A stretch of 64,000 nucleotides of DNA from Diphasiastrum complanatum (GCA_029204225.1 CM055095.1:10947506-11011505), one strand, 5' to 3'; positions 1-9,773 are shown, numbered from the stretch's first letter. Translations and numbers: made by a program. The notes: generated by a model not told the origin, from the sequence alone.

Positions 1-289
1 AAAGGACCATAAATGAGCCTACTTAAAGCTCCAAGAGTGATTGATTGATCTTCAAGCACCTTCAAGCACTAATCTTCAAGCCCTCAAGCATTGATCGCCT
101 TCAATCGCTCCAAAGATGCTCAAATCGACACACCTATCCAATGCAAAACTAGTCACCAAATCTTGATCTAGATTAGCAAATTAGGATCTTACAACCAAGA
201 GCAGTCAAATAGACTGATCAAATATGAAAATCTGAAGCCTCCAGTGCTTTCTAATTGAGTTTGCTTACAATAGTAGAAAATATTCTCTA

Positions 290-936
290 CTACATGTTAT
301 AGTTCGTTTATTCTTATGTATGACTTTCAACCTAGATCTCTAGTGAATGTGGAGACGAAGTCTATTAAATCTAAAAAGTTGTAGATTTCCCACATGATAT
401 GTATGAATTGTTGCAATTGGCATGTGATATTATGCGTAGTGCTCAAGACAGAGCTAAGCACTATGCTGATTTTAAGAGATCTAACAAAGATTTTTAGAGT
501 TGATGATTGGGTGTATCTTAGAAAATCCAAAAGATTCTAGGACTATGCATACTAGAAAGAATTATAATTTGTCTACTAGATATTGTATATCACTTCAAAC
601 TATTAAGAAAATTATTTCTTTAGCTTACGAATTTGATTTGAGGACAAGTCGACTGCTCATTGAGTGTTTCATGTAAGCTGACATAAACTAAGTCTACATG
701 AAGGTGATATAGTTGGATCTGATGAGGATCTTACCCATTTGGAAGATTTATCACTTAGTGTATCTTTGGAACTTGAAAGAGTACTCAAGATCATAGGTAA
801 ACAATTCAAAAATCATTCTATCTCTAAGTGCTTGATTAGGTTGAAGAGTCGGATTGAGGATGATGATTCGTGGGAAAGAGTTGAAAGCATAAAGTATATC
901 TGGGCCTAGTTTTCACTTTTGATGACAAACGTATTC
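290..936 (+). pseudogene. Ty3/gypsy integrase C-terminus with chromodomain-like tail (remnant)
   Basis: Pieced across frames, the plus strand reads YDFQPRSL, then SAQDRAKHYADFKRS, then VDDWVYLRKS, then LSTRYC...AYEFDL. That is the order seen at the C-terminal end of Ty3/gypsy integrases: the end of the catalytic core, the GDWVYL-type GPY/F module, and a tail ending in DDDSWERVE that resembles a chromodomain's DATWE. Stops and frameshifts break every segment, and the catalytic D,D,E portion upstream is absent, so nothing functional is encoded. A purine tract follows at 937-949, as expected at the 3' end of a gypsy internal region. Open frames on the opposite strand here are shadows. Confidence 0.7.
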
Positions 937-949
937 AAGGGGGGAAGAA
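937..949 (+). other. Polypurine tract-like run
   Basis: AAGGGGGGAAGAA lies directly after the gypsy integrase tail and 3 bases before a TATGTCC that could open a 3' LTR. The same run recurs at 26865-26878 and 27971-27983. Position and composition fit a gypsy polypurine tract; I did not find a matching complete LTR pair. Confidence 0.5.
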
Positions 950-1151
950 TTTTATGTCCATGTACCAAAAAACTCATCAAGATTACACAAAATAAAATTG
1001 TTGTCTAGAGGTGTGGGCTATACAGCTACCGACCCTCACCAAGTTTGAATCCCAAATCTTCAACCTAAAACTTGATTTGAACTCACCCTCTCAAGACTAG
1101 CTTTCTAGCAACAACGAATAGTCCTTTGATCAATGATTATCCTCTTGTACT

Positions 1152-1299
1152 TGGCTCTAATACCATGCTGAAAATATAGTGCAAAGGATTGTAAATGACC
1201 CTACTTAAAGCTCCAAGAGTGATTGATTGATTGACACACCTATCCAATGCAAAACTAGTCACCAAATCTTGATCTAGATTAGCAAATTAGGATCTTACA
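1152..1299 (-). repeat. Short LTR-like segment with initiator-Met-type primer site
   Basis: On the minus strand 1299 to 1166 opens TGTAAGATCC and closes TTTTCAGCA (134 bp) and is followed at once by TGGTATTAGAGCCA, a near match to the tRNA-iMet primer site used by copia elements. Equivalent 134-bp stretches sit at 27228-27095 and before 28334. The size suits a TRIM-type LTR. No polypurine tract is visible on the minus strand before the next copy, so the LTR reading is tentative. Confidence 0.4.
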
Positions 1300-2049
1300 A
1301 CCCAGAGCAATCAAATATGAAAATTTGAAGCCTCCAGTACTTTTTAATTGAGTTTGTGTGACAATAGTATAAAATATTCTCTACTACATGTTATAGTTTG
1401 TTTATGCTTATGTATGATTTCCAACCTAGATCTCTAGTGAATGTGGAGACGAAGTCTTTTAAATCTAGAAAGTTGTAAATTTCCCACATGATATGTAAGA
1501 ATTGTTGCAATTGGCATGTGATATTATGCGTAGTGCTCAGGACAGAGCTAAGCACTATGCCAATTTTAAGAGATCTCCCAAAGATTTTTGGAGTTGATGA
1601 TTGGGTATATCTTAGAAAATCCAAAAGATTCTATGACTATGCGATTCTAAGGAATTACTATGAGAGATGGATTATATATACAAAAGACTCTTCCCCACCT
1701 CAATTTAAGTGAAAATCCAGCATGTAATATGGAAGATGATTGACCATTTTTGTCCTAATTTGTTAATCTTACCTAATCCTTGAGTTTTGCCGAGTTGGTG
1801 GCTAGGTTGATTATCCACCTCCATGATTCAAGGAATTTGGTCTTATAATCTACGAATTATGACCAAACAAACGTAACTAACCATATGAATGATATCCAAC
1901 CTATCTAGGGTTGCCTACGCACGTGGGAACATGGAATCACAAATGTGGGACCCATGTATGTGCAATCTAGATGGTTTTGATCAAGCAATATTTGCCAATT
2001 TTTGGCAATTTCTCACACTCAAAAGGCAATGAGCATATGGTGTGCAAAC
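1183..2049 (+). repeat. Composite repeat copy 2, interrupted by element A
   Basis: Same content as 28217-29084: gypsy integrase tail (YDFQPRSL at about 1405, then VDDWVYLRKS at about 1595), then AT-rich sequence ending in GGTGTGCAAAC. The copy stops at 2049, where element A is inserted, and resumes at 7365. A 74-codon open frame from 1488 covers the integrase tail out of its true frame. Confidence 0.75.
2045..2049 (+). repeat. Target-site duplication, left (CAAAC)
   Basis: CAAAC precedes the 5' LTR and is repeated directly after the 3' LTR at 7365-7369. The uninterrupted paralogue at 29080-29084 has CAAAC once. This is the 5-bp staggered-cut signature of integrase. Confidence 0.93.
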
Positions 2050-2703
2050 TGTGAGAGATTTCAACTAGTTTAGTCTAGTTTAGTCATATTTTGGTAAATT
2101 GTCAATAAGAGGCCAAAACTCATTTTTGACTTAGAGATAAACTTTTTGAAGTTATATTAGTTTAAAATACATTCAATAAACACTTTTTGAAAGTGTGGGA
2201 AAGTTGGTAGTCAAGTTTGAGAGAGATTCAAATTTGAACTTTGGGTACATTGAATCTAGACCCAAAAATAGTAGGGTTTACATTTTGGAGGGAAAGCCAA
2301 GTGGCCAAATAGGGTTTGGAAACTCTATAAAAGGATGTAACTCGTGGAGAGACACATCTTCTCTCTTCTCTCTCTCATTTCAGCACTATACATGGTCCTC
2401 TTTGGGTTCTACTACTCAATGGTGCACTATCTTGGTGTTATCTTGCAATCTTGTGTGTAGAATGCTCATTTATTGCTATTTTCGGTTTCACACATGTGAA
2501 ATACAGTAGGGTACTGTAATTGTACAGACAGCAAAAATATTTTATGTTTTGGTTCATGTTTGATCAATATCTCTTAGAGTTTGCATCTCATTTTGTATGT
2601 GGATGCTGATTTTTCTACATTGGCATGATTGTTGGTTTGCTCCTTATTGTAACCAATGATCAGGGACATGGATTGGATCTTGAATGATCTGATATCCTTC
2701 ACA
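2050..2703 (+). repeat. Element A 5' LTR
   Basis: Begins TGTGAGAGATTTCAAC and ends ATCCTTCACA. It pairs with 6713-7364. It carries TATAAAAG at 2326-2333 and shares its opening with the LTRs of elements B, C and D, which marks them as one family. Confidence 0.93.
2326..2333 (+). promoter_or_regulatory. TATA box in element A 5' LTR
   Basis: TATAAAAG, conserved in the 3' LTR at 6988-6995, in LTR C at 16132-16139 and on the minus strand in LTR D at 9856-9849. LTR B has TATTAAAG at 10966. The expected role is the core promoter for the element transcript. Confidence 0.7.
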
Positions 2704-2715
2704 TGGTATCAGAGC
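2704..2715 (+). other. Primer binding site, tRNA-iMet type
   Basis: TGGTATCAGAGC abuts the LTR end (..CTTCACA). It is the standard plant copia primer site, complementary to the 3' end of initiator tRNA-Met. Confidence 0.9.
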
Positions 2716-3306
2716 TCTTGTGTTTCAGGTTATGAAAGGATCAGCCATCTTTAGCAAGTATTTGGATGAGTTACCAATGCTAGAGCATGCTAGATTGATT
2801 TCTACTCAAAAATCAGCATTTTTGCATGTGTAGAATTGATCTTTTGTAGGTCAAAACTCAATATAGGGTTATATACTTGATCAATTCCGATTTCACACTT
2901 GGCTTACTGGATTTACATGATTTTTGGTGCATTAGGAAGGTCTCATTGGAGTTTACAAGAAGATATATCAAGTTTTTAGAAATTGCATGTAGAATTTGAG
3001 ATATTCAATTTTTTTGTGATTTTGTCAAAACCCTAGTTTTGATTAGATCTCTAGTTTGTGAAGTTACTAAACTTCATTTGAGTGTGTTTCAATTTTTAGG
3101 AAGTGGCAAGAATCACTAGATTGAGGATAGATCATAGGTTGATCAAGAATCCAATATTCTATGTGTTGATTTTCTAGTTAGAAGTGCTAGAAGAGATTTG
3201 AGAGGTTCCATATCTTTGTGATTTCTTATTGAGTTAATTTGTTGACATTCAAGAGAGTGCTTTGTGCATTGGAACAGGCTGAAAGAGAAGATCAGGTCAT
3301 TGCAAC
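2716..3306 (+). other. Element A untranslated leader
   Basis: Non-coding leader between primer site and gag. Colinear with 11377-11961 in element B (shared AAGTGGCAA.AATCA.TAGATTGAGGATAGATC). It ends AAGATCAGGTCATTGCAAC just before the gag ATG, and this is also conserved in B, supporting the start codon at 3307. Confidence 0.75.
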
Positions 3307-4455
3307 ATGGCTACAAGTGGTGGCTTTATGTTAGAGAGCAAGGATAGGCTTACCTCAATCAACTATTCTACTTGGAAGGTGAGGATGGAATCCTTATTGG
3401 AGATGAATGAGTTGATGGAGATTGTTACAGGTGTGGAGGAGAGGCCTCAAGCACCTCAAGATCAAGTGAGGTATGACAAGAGAGCAAAGAAAGCTCCACA
3501 CATGATTAAGATGAATGTTACCAATGAACTTCTCAAGGAAGTTGATAAGTGCACATCATCTTTGGAGGCTTGGGAAGCTTTGAAGAAGCTTTATGAATCC
3601 AAGTCTACATCAATAGTGCTTACTCTTGGGAGGCAAATCTTTCAAAGTTTGCGAAAGAAGGAAGAGAGTACTCATGCTTTTGTTTTGAGGGTTAAGGCAT
3701 TCAATGATGAGTTAGCATGTATTGATGAAAGCATTAAGGAGGTAGAGCTTCTTGAAGTTATACTTATTGGCTTGTTGGATGATCATGCTGATCTTATTCA
3801 AAGTTTTGCTATTAAAAAGACTTTGCCAAGTATTGTGGATTTGCAAGAGATCTTGGTGAATGAGGAGTATAGGTTTCAATCAAGAGGAGGTGGATCTACA
3901 TCGACATCTCATTATGAAGAGGATGCTATGTTCATCAAAGGCAAGTTCAAGGGCAAAGGCAAAGGCAAGTGGTCTAAAGGTCAAGATCAAGGTGAGACTT
4001 ATTCTTTTGGCAAAAAGAAAGATAAGTCTAAGTTGAAATGCTTTTATTGTGGAATCAAAGGGCATTTTGCTAATGAATTTTTGAAGAAGCAAAGAGATGA
4101 AGGTAGCAAGCAAATCAACTTTACTACTAATGATGAGGGTCTAGGTGGTGGTGATTCTCTTTTGATGTGTTCTTCAAGTCCAATATCAAGTGAAGGTGAA
4201 AAATATTTATGGTGGATTGATAGTGGAGCTAGCTCACACATGACTAGTCACAAGGAGTTCTTTACTTCTTTGGTCACTTATGATGGAGCCAAGAAAGCAA
4301 TTCACATGGCCAATGGTGGTGAGTGTGTGATTGAAGGTATTGGTTCAATTCCTATTTGTCTCTCTACTAATAGGAAATCAAGACTTGATGGTGTTCTTTA
4401 CATTCCTTCACTTTCAAAGAATTTGCTACGTGTTGGTCAAATGATAGAGAAATGA
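3307..4455 (+). CDS. Copia Gag and protease (element A), ended by an in-frame stop
   Basis: 382 codons. Residues about 10-190 are a copia-type Gag (UBN2-like) region with LTSINYSTWKVRMESLLEMN near the N-terminus; Gag forms the particle that packages the RNA. A basic GKFKGKGKGK stretch leads to a zinc knuckle C245-F-Y-C248...H253, but the last cysteine is replaced by F258. The retroviral-type aspartic protease has its active site at D305-S-G-A. The frame stops at TGA 4453-4455 inside QMIEK, where sibling B reads on through KGLKVEF, so the stop is probably one substitution (GGA to TGA). The start is supported by the identical context in element B. Confidence 0.9.
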   Translation: MATSGGFMLESKDRLTSINYSTWKVRMESLLEMNELMEIVTGVEERPQAPQDQVRYDKRAKKAPHMIKMNVTNELLKEVDKCTSSLEAWEALKKLYESKSTSIVLTLGRQIFQSLRKKEESTHAFVLRVKAFNDELACIDESIKEVELLEVILIGLLDDHADLIQSFAIKKTLPSIVDLQEILVNEEYRFQSRGGGSTSTSHYEEDAMFIKGKFKGKGKGKWSKGQDQGETYSFGKKKDKSKLKCFYCGIKGHFANEFLKKQRDEGSKQINFTTNDEGLGGGDSLLMCSSSPISSEGEKYLWWIDSGASSHMTSHKEFFTSLVTYDGAKKAIHMANGGECVIEGIGSIPICLSTNRKSRLDGVLYIPSLSKNLLRVGQMIEK

Positions 4456-5139
4456 TACATGGTAAAGTTTGGTGGTGATGCTTGCTTCATTACAAAGGAA
4501 GAAATCTTGGTTGCTAGGGGCAATAAACAAGGTAGACTTTTCAAGCTTGATGCTTTTGTTATGGCTAACAAAAAGGATGGAATGGAAAAGGAGATTGGTC
4601 TTAACTTTCCAAAGTTTCCTTTTAGCATCAATAAGATTGGTGGATCTTATGCAAAGTCTAACAAGCTTCCTTATGCTAGATCTAGGTCAAGATCTAATAT
4701 GCTTCTTGGAGATGTTCATCTTTGTGCTAACTTGGCTAGTCTTAAGGATAATGATGGTATTTCAATGGTTCTTCATGGCAAGTGCAAGCATGCAAAAGGT
4801 AAGGAAAGAGCTAACTTCCTCAATGGAGGTGAAGGTTCTTCCTTGAAAAAGATTGTTGTTAATGATTTCTTTGATCATATGGAAAAGGATGTTGCTAGGT
4901 GCATGCATGAAGGAGGTGGTTCTTCTACATTCTCTTGTTATGATTCCAAGAAAGTCATTTTTCTAGCAAGTGGAGCCGCATGTCTTCATAAAGAGAGTAG
5001 ATCAAATGGTTCTATCAAGAGACTTAGTGAGGGAGATAGTCACAAGTCAAGAAGAAGAGAAGTATGTGAAGAGTTCAAAGTAGGATGTACTTTGAGTGAT
5101 GTCATTGTGAATGATAGTGAGGAAGAATCATTATCATAA
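4456..5139 (+). pseudogene. Continuation of element A polyprotein: protease-integrase linker then divergent sequence
   Basis: Same frame as the gag-protease ORF. The first 40 codons (VKFGGDACFITKEE...GRLFKLDAFV) match the linker found in copies B and C. After that the integrase N-terminus should show an H,H,C,C zinc finger and HSDIHG. Only weak colinear echoes remain: GLNFPKF where B has HLNFKSL, and LPYARSRSRS where B has LPYTRSISRS. All zinc ligands and the first catalytic Asp are missing. The rest (MEKDVARCMHEGG, DSKKVIFLASG) is unlike anything I recognise. It ends at TAA 5137-5139. Confidence 0.6.
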
Positions 5140-5784
5140 GATTCATTACCTAAAACATTGAGTAGAAGTTCTTGTTTGAAAAAAGAGAGTACATCAATCA
5201 TTCTTATGTTGAAGGTACTAATCATTTTTTTCATGGCTTCTAATGTTTTTGAGGTTTCTACTTCTTATGATGCAATCGTTAAGAGGGAGTCTTATGTAGG
5301 AAAGAGCAATGGAAGATTGGTTCTTGGGAAGATCCAAGGCATGGATCTCACACCTCTTCATCAACTCAAAGGATTCTATGATTGTGAATTGACCACTCAT
5401 GATCAAGATGGCAAAAGGTTGGTTAGAGAAGGCTACATGGAGCAAATCAAGAGGCAATTTCTTCAAGACAAGAGAGATCTCATTGGTGAGCTTATTAAGG
5501 TTTGTTATGAGCTGAAGAGGGCTAGATTTATTATGTTTGATACTCATCTTCACCTACTCTACTTCATGTTGGATGGAAAGTTTGGAATCTATCTTTTGAT
5601 TGATGATGGTGACATTGGTGACATTGTTTTCACTAACCTTTATGGAAAATCGAGATCAAGCATTGATGAGATCTTGTTGAATCTAGATCATATGTTTGAG
5701 AGGGAGTATTTCCAGAGGTTCAGGTCTGAAGATATTCATATCTTTGATATCTTTGATGATCAAGAGAAAGGTAAGCAAGTGTAA
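5140..5784 (+). pseudogene. Element A novel ORF segment 2, no known domain
   Basis: In the same frame as gag, open from just after TAA 5137 to TAA 5782; the first Met is at 5158 (208 codons). The content is mixed and well-folded in appearance: a hydrophobic stretch ILMLKVLIIFFMASNVF near the start, then GMDLTPLHQLKGFYDCELTT, a charged helix-like EQIKRQFLQDKRDLIGELIK, and a D-rich C-terminus. No reverse transcriptase motif (YVDD, SLYGLKQ) or integrase motif is present. The last residues KGKQV match the linker after integrase in element B (QKGKQV), placing the segment where the second half of integrase would be. Confidence 0.5.
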
Positions 5785-6273
5785 ATGACTCACTTTGCTT
5801 TACTCACATGTTTTGGAGAATTTTCTTGTGTAGATGATGCTATGCAAGTGGATATTGGTTCTCATGGTTTTCATACTGGAAAAGCAAGTAATGGATCTAG
5901 AAAACAAAGTTTTTTTAATGACTTTGATGGTCAAGAGGAAGATCAAGAGGTTGGTCTCAAAGGGCTTCAACAACACAAAAGGAAAGGTGGCAATTTGGAG
6001 CTAGTCAAGAGCATCAAAGGAAGGTTATTTGGCAAAGACGTTATGGATATATTTTTGCAGCTTATTGAAGACTCAAGTAAGGTCAAAGGAGCAGCAATAA
6101 AGTGTTGTTCAAGTTTACTTTACTTGTTCTATCTCATGTTTGAGCTATTTCATGTGGATGTGTGCAAATTGTCAAGATATGGACAAACTAGCTACATTGT
6201 CTTGCAATATCTTATTGTTGGAGTTGTACTAGCATTCTTGGCTGGTTTTTCTGATGGAAATGAAGCTAATTGA
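5785..6273 (+). CDS. Element A novel ORF segment 3, shared with element B
   Basis: 162 codons, again in the gag frame and directly after TAA 5782-5784. Codons about 10-95 match the C-terminus of element B (14455-14706): both contain AMQVD, FNDFDGQ, GNLELVKSIK and LFGKDVMD/VIGKGVMD in the same order. In B this block follows the first residues of the RT domain (EEEWIQAMDLEYQSLMK). In A it continues into a cysteine-rich and hydrophobic tail with a possible membrane segment (YIVLQYLIVGVVLAFLAGF). No family is recognised. A very decayed RT N-terminus is possible but I cannot see conserved RT residues. Confidence 0.55.
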   Translation: MTHFALLTCFGEFSCVDDAMQVDIGSHGFHTGKASNGSRKQSFFNDFDGQEEDQEVGLKGLQQHKRKGGNLELVKSIKGRLFGKDVMDIFLQLIEDSSKVKGAAIKCCSSLLYLFYLMFELFHVDVCKLSRYGQTSYIVLQYLIVGVVLAFLAGFSDGNEAN

Positions 6274-6699
6274 GGTTCATTATGTCACTCATTCATGGCC
6301 AAGTCATCAAGTTTTGATGATATCTTGTGGCAAGATGGAGATGGAGGCTCATTCATGGAGTTTTATGGTGGACATATCAAGAAAGGACAAAGTTGGAGGA
6401 GACACTCAAGCAAATGGTCATCACTCACATTTATTGTTTGGTTGTTATAATTTTCCAGAGAGTTCAAAGTTTGAAGCATGGAGGAATCATTTCATTCACA
6501 TTCTATTTGGTTCTTCATGTTCTAGTTATATCTTGATGTGTAAAATTGATGTAAGAAATAGTGAAGCATCCAATTTGGACACTATTCTCTATATCAATTA
6601 TGAAAGATACTTTAGAACCTTAGAAAGGAGATCTATACTTAGGATGAAGCTCATTCTAAGTCGGATCAAAGTTCTATTGTCAAAACTATGCCAAAACTA
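6274..6699 (+). other. Element A 3' internal region, no clear gene
   Basis: Open for 148 codons from 6254 in a second frame that overlaps the preceding ORF by 20 bp. It shows no domain, and part also reads open in a third frame, so coding is doubtful. Confidence 0.35.
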
Positions 6700-6712
6700 G
6701 CTGAAGAGGGAG
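6700..6712 (+). other. Polypurine tract of element A
   Basis: GCTGAAGAGGGAG immediately before the 3' LTR TGTGAGAG. It is purine-rich and correctly placed to prime plus-strand synthesis. Confidence 0.8.
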
Positions 6713-7364
6713 TGTGAGAGATTTCAACTAGTTTAGTCTAGTTTAGTCATATTTTGGTAAATTGTCAATAAGAGGCCAAAACTCATTTTTGACTTAGAGA
6801 TAATTTTTTGAAGTTATATTAGTTTAAAATACATTCAATAAAAACTTTTTGAAAGTGTGGGAAAGTTGGTAGTCGAGTTTGACAGAGATTCAAATTTGAA
6901 CTTTGGGTACATTGAATCTAGACCCAAAAATAGTAGGATTTACATTTTGGAGGGAAAGCCAAGTGGCCAAATAGGGTTTGGAAACTCTATAAAAGGATGT
7001 AACTCGTGGAGAGACACATCTTCTCTCTTCTCTCTCTCATTTCATCATTGTACATGGTTCTATTTGGGGTCTACTACTCATTGGTGCATATCTTGGTGTT
7101 ATCTTGCAATCTTGTGTGTAGAATGCTCATTTGTTGCTATTTTCGGTTCCACACGTGTGAAATATAGTAGGGTACTCTGATTGTACGGACATAAAATATA
7201 TTTTATGTTTTGGTTCATGTTTGATCAATATCTCTTAAAGTTTGCATCTCATTTTGTATGTAGATGCTGATTTTTCTACATTGGCAAGATTGTTGGTTTG
7301 CTCCTTATTGTAACCAAAGATCAGGGACATGGATTGGATCTTGAATGATCTGAAATCCTTAACA
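6713..7364 (+). repeat. Element A 3' LTR
   Basis: Pairs with 2050-2703. It begins TGTGAGAG and ends CCTTAACA where the 5' copy ends CCTTCACA. I count roughly 25-30 differences by eye, concentrated in the last third. TATAAAAG is at 6988-6995. Confidence 0.92.
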
Positions 7365-8071
7365 CAAACTCTATAAAGCATTGTATGGATTTAAACAATC
7401 ACCAAGAGCATGGTTTCAGAGAATTAATTCTTTGTGAAATTGTATGTAATTTGCATTTTGTCAATTTCATGTGTACTTCAATAAGATTTAATATTAATTT
7501 TACGTGTACTTCATTGGTTTTGATCAACCAATGAATATGTCATCTGCTGAAGAAATGTCTCGAAACAGGTATTTATATTGTAGTATTTATGAAATAATAT
7601 GTACTTATGAGATGGACATGTAGCACTGTGTGTTGCATATGACATTTTTTTTTGTGTTAATGCTCAAAGCACAACGCCTCCATGAGATTTTGAAATATTA
7701 AAAAGGATGGAAGCTTATCGGAAAAGCAAATCACGAAAAAGAGCGCAAATGATTGATCGAGTACTTAGTGGAGGAGCATCGTCATCAAGTTCTGGCATTT
7801 GACCTCAACAAAGAACTAATGTACTATGTATTTGTAATTAATAAAAATTTGAGAACAGATTAATTGTCATGCAAATCATTTTTTGCATCAACAAGCTATC
7901 TATTCTTATGTTTGTTACATGAAATTAGTATCAAAAAGAGTACGACGAAAAGATATACTATGAGTGTAAGCAATGCAAAGGATTTAAAATTTGACCAAGG
8001 CGAATTGTGGCACAACATTTGTGGAAGTTTGGAAAGCATGTTGAGGAGCCTGATTTGGTTTTGGAGGTATA
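7365..8071 (+). repeat. Right half of the host repeat split by element A
   Basis: Begins with the second CAAAC target duplication and continues colinear with 29080-29786. The first bases encode a copia RT scrap ([19 protein letters not shown]). Further along, 7710-7810 reads DFEILKRMEAYRKSKSRKRAQ in one frame, and 7864-8088 holds a 74-codon ORF also present at 29579. Homology to the second copy ends after GGAGGTATA at 8071. Confidence 0.75.
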
Positions 8072-8473
8072 AACAAAAAGATTTTTGATATTAGTGAAAT
8101 ATTTTTGGGTATATCAAAATTTTGCTCGGCATTGCTGGCATTTTTACTATTGGGCCAATTTCAAGGCCGTGAAATTTCTGGCTAGCCACATTTAGAAGGG
8201 CTGGGACCTATTTCTACATGGACCGGCATTTTTCTTCGGTCATACAAAATCAGACCTTTTCAACGGTTCCTTAGACCGTTTGTACAAATATATTATCTAC
8301 TACTAATTAACGTGTCTAGCCACTTTAAGGGCGGGCTGGGACCCCTCTTTGATCCAACATTTTGCTTCATATTTTGTCAAATCCACAGTATTTTGGTGCT
8401 CGTTAAATACTTTGTAGCTGCGTTTTGCTCCAAATTAGCCCGATTTTTGGTGTCAAAATTTTGGCTAACAATT
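8072..8473 (+). other. Unassigned sequence between repeats
   Basis: No ORF or known motif. Two imperfect copies of a phrase with TAGCCAC.TT.A.GGGC.GGGCTGGGACC lie at about 8193 and 8316, so it may itself be repeat-derived. Confidence 0.4.
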
Positions 8474-9773
8474 GTTCTTTAGTACATACATCCAACAAAA
8501 TCTATTAAAATCATCAATAAAAGCTACATACATCTTAGCTCCACTATTACTAATTGTAGTAATTCCATGAATATCCAAATGTACAACTTGAAAAGGCTTT
8601 GTAGATCTAGTATAAGGTCTAGTTTGAACAACTTCGCTTGCCTTTTACCTTTTGCAATCAAGATATCCTTTGTTCTGATCATACAAGCATTTCCCAAATG
8701 AATATTCCTACTTGTAGAGAGAAAAATAGGAATTGTGCCAATCCCTTTGATTGCACACTCACCATCATTGGCCGTGTAGATCACCCTATTGTCATCTCCA
8801 TATGCCAACAAAGTAGTGAAGTACTCTTTGTGAAAAGTCATGTGTGAACTTGCTGCACTATCAATCCACCATAGATCTAGATATCCGTCATTAACAAGCA
8901 TATATGAAGACATCACAAAAGCATCATCATTTTCATTTTGAACATCCAAACCATCCTCATCAAGAGTAAGATTGCCTTGCTTGTCTCCTTGATCTCTCTT
9001 CTTCTTGTAGCACTCACTTGAAAAGTGTCCATTGATGCCAAAATGGAAGCACTTGAGCTTTGATCTATTCTTCTTTTTGCCATTTGAAGAAGCCTCCCCT
9101 TGATCTTGCCCTTTAGATCACTAAGTTTTGCTTTTGCCCTTGAATTTGCGCTTGATGAACATAGCCTCCTCTCCAACTTGAGATGTTGATGAAGAATCAC
9201 CTCTTGCTTGAAGCATATATTCTTCATTGATCAAGATCTCTTGAAGATCAATCAAACTTGGCAAACTCTTTGAATAGCAAGACTTTGAGCAATGTTAGCA
9301 TGAGCATCCAACAATCCATTAAGAATAACTTGAACAAGCTCTCCTTCCTTAATGCTCTCATCAATGCAAGCTAACTCGTCATTCAAAGGTTTCACTCTCA
9401 AAATAAAAGTATTTCGACTTTCTTCACTCTTTTGCAAAAAATAAAAGATTTGTCTTCTTAGAGTCAACCCTATAGAAGTAGACTTGGATTCATAAAGCTT
9501 CTACAATGAATCCCAAACATCCTTTGATGAAGTACTCTTACCAACTTCCTTGAGAAGCTCATTGGTAATATTCATCTTTATCATGTGTAGAGCCCTTTTG
9601 GCCCTCTTGTCATACCTCATTTGATGTTGTTGTGTTGGTGGTCTTTTCTCCAAACCTACAACAATACCCAAAACATCATTCATCTCAAGAAGTGATTCCA
9701 TCCTCACTTTCCACAATGAATAGCTGTTTGAGGTAAGCCTACCATTGGCTTTCAACATGACTCCTGTTGAAAG
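8474..9773 (-). pseudogene. Element D: copia gag-protease-integrase pseudogene
   Basis: Minus-strand relative of B and C. Reading from 9773 down: a Gag start (LWKVRMESLLEMNDVL, 9758-9501), the rest of Gag (9467-9252), the basic linker and zinc knuckle (9227-8913), then a protease from 8949. The zinc knuckle has lost a cysteine (CFHF for CFYC) and the protease site is D-S-A instead of D-S-G. About 8640 a deletion joins the linker to integrase (HLDIHGITTISNSG), which is cut off at 8474 by unrelated sequence. Several frameshifts; not functional. Confidence 0.85.

Larger units (their letters stand above)
1..1182 (+). repeat. 1.1-kb composite transposon-derived repeat, copy 1
   Basis: The text from the first base recurs from 1183 and again from 27112 and 28217, each time opening with AAAGGA..TAAATGA.CC and CTACTTAAAGCTCCAAGAG. 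The unit combines a plus-strand gypsy integrase tail, a purine tract (937-949) and a short LTR-like stretch facing the other way. This copy alone carries about 75 extra bases rich in CTTCAAGCA (about 50-125), which accounts for its 1182-bp length against 1105 bp for the copy at 27112. Confidence 0.8.
2050..7364 (+). mobile_element. Element A: complete non-autonomous Ty1/copia LTR retrotransposon
   Basis: A 5315-bp element with LTRs at 2050-2703 and 6713-7364, a primer site at 2704, a purine tract before the 3' LTR, and CAAAC target duplications on both sides. The LTRs look roughly 95% alike by eye. Inside, gag and protease are clearly copia. The part that should encode integrase, RT and RNase H (from about 4570) instead carries about 2 kb with only isolated islands resembling pol. 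It therefore probably moves with enzymes supplied by a relative. Confidence 0.92.

Noticed and set aside
327-530. Minus-strand ORF (MDFLRYTQSSTLKIF) repeated at 1391, 26103, 27362 and 28425
   Set aside because: Its conservation follows the underlying repeat. The plus strand carries the recognisable gypsy integrase motifs, so the minus frame is a shadow.
714-760. CTGATGAGG resembling the hammerhead ribozyme core, which would suggest a retrozyme
   Set aside because: It falls in the gypsy chromodomain-like coding stretch (SDEDLP), and no matching GAAA box with stems I-III is seen at the required spacing.
8638-8847. Plus-strand ORF over element D
   Set aside because: Antisense shadow of the minus-strand copia protease region.
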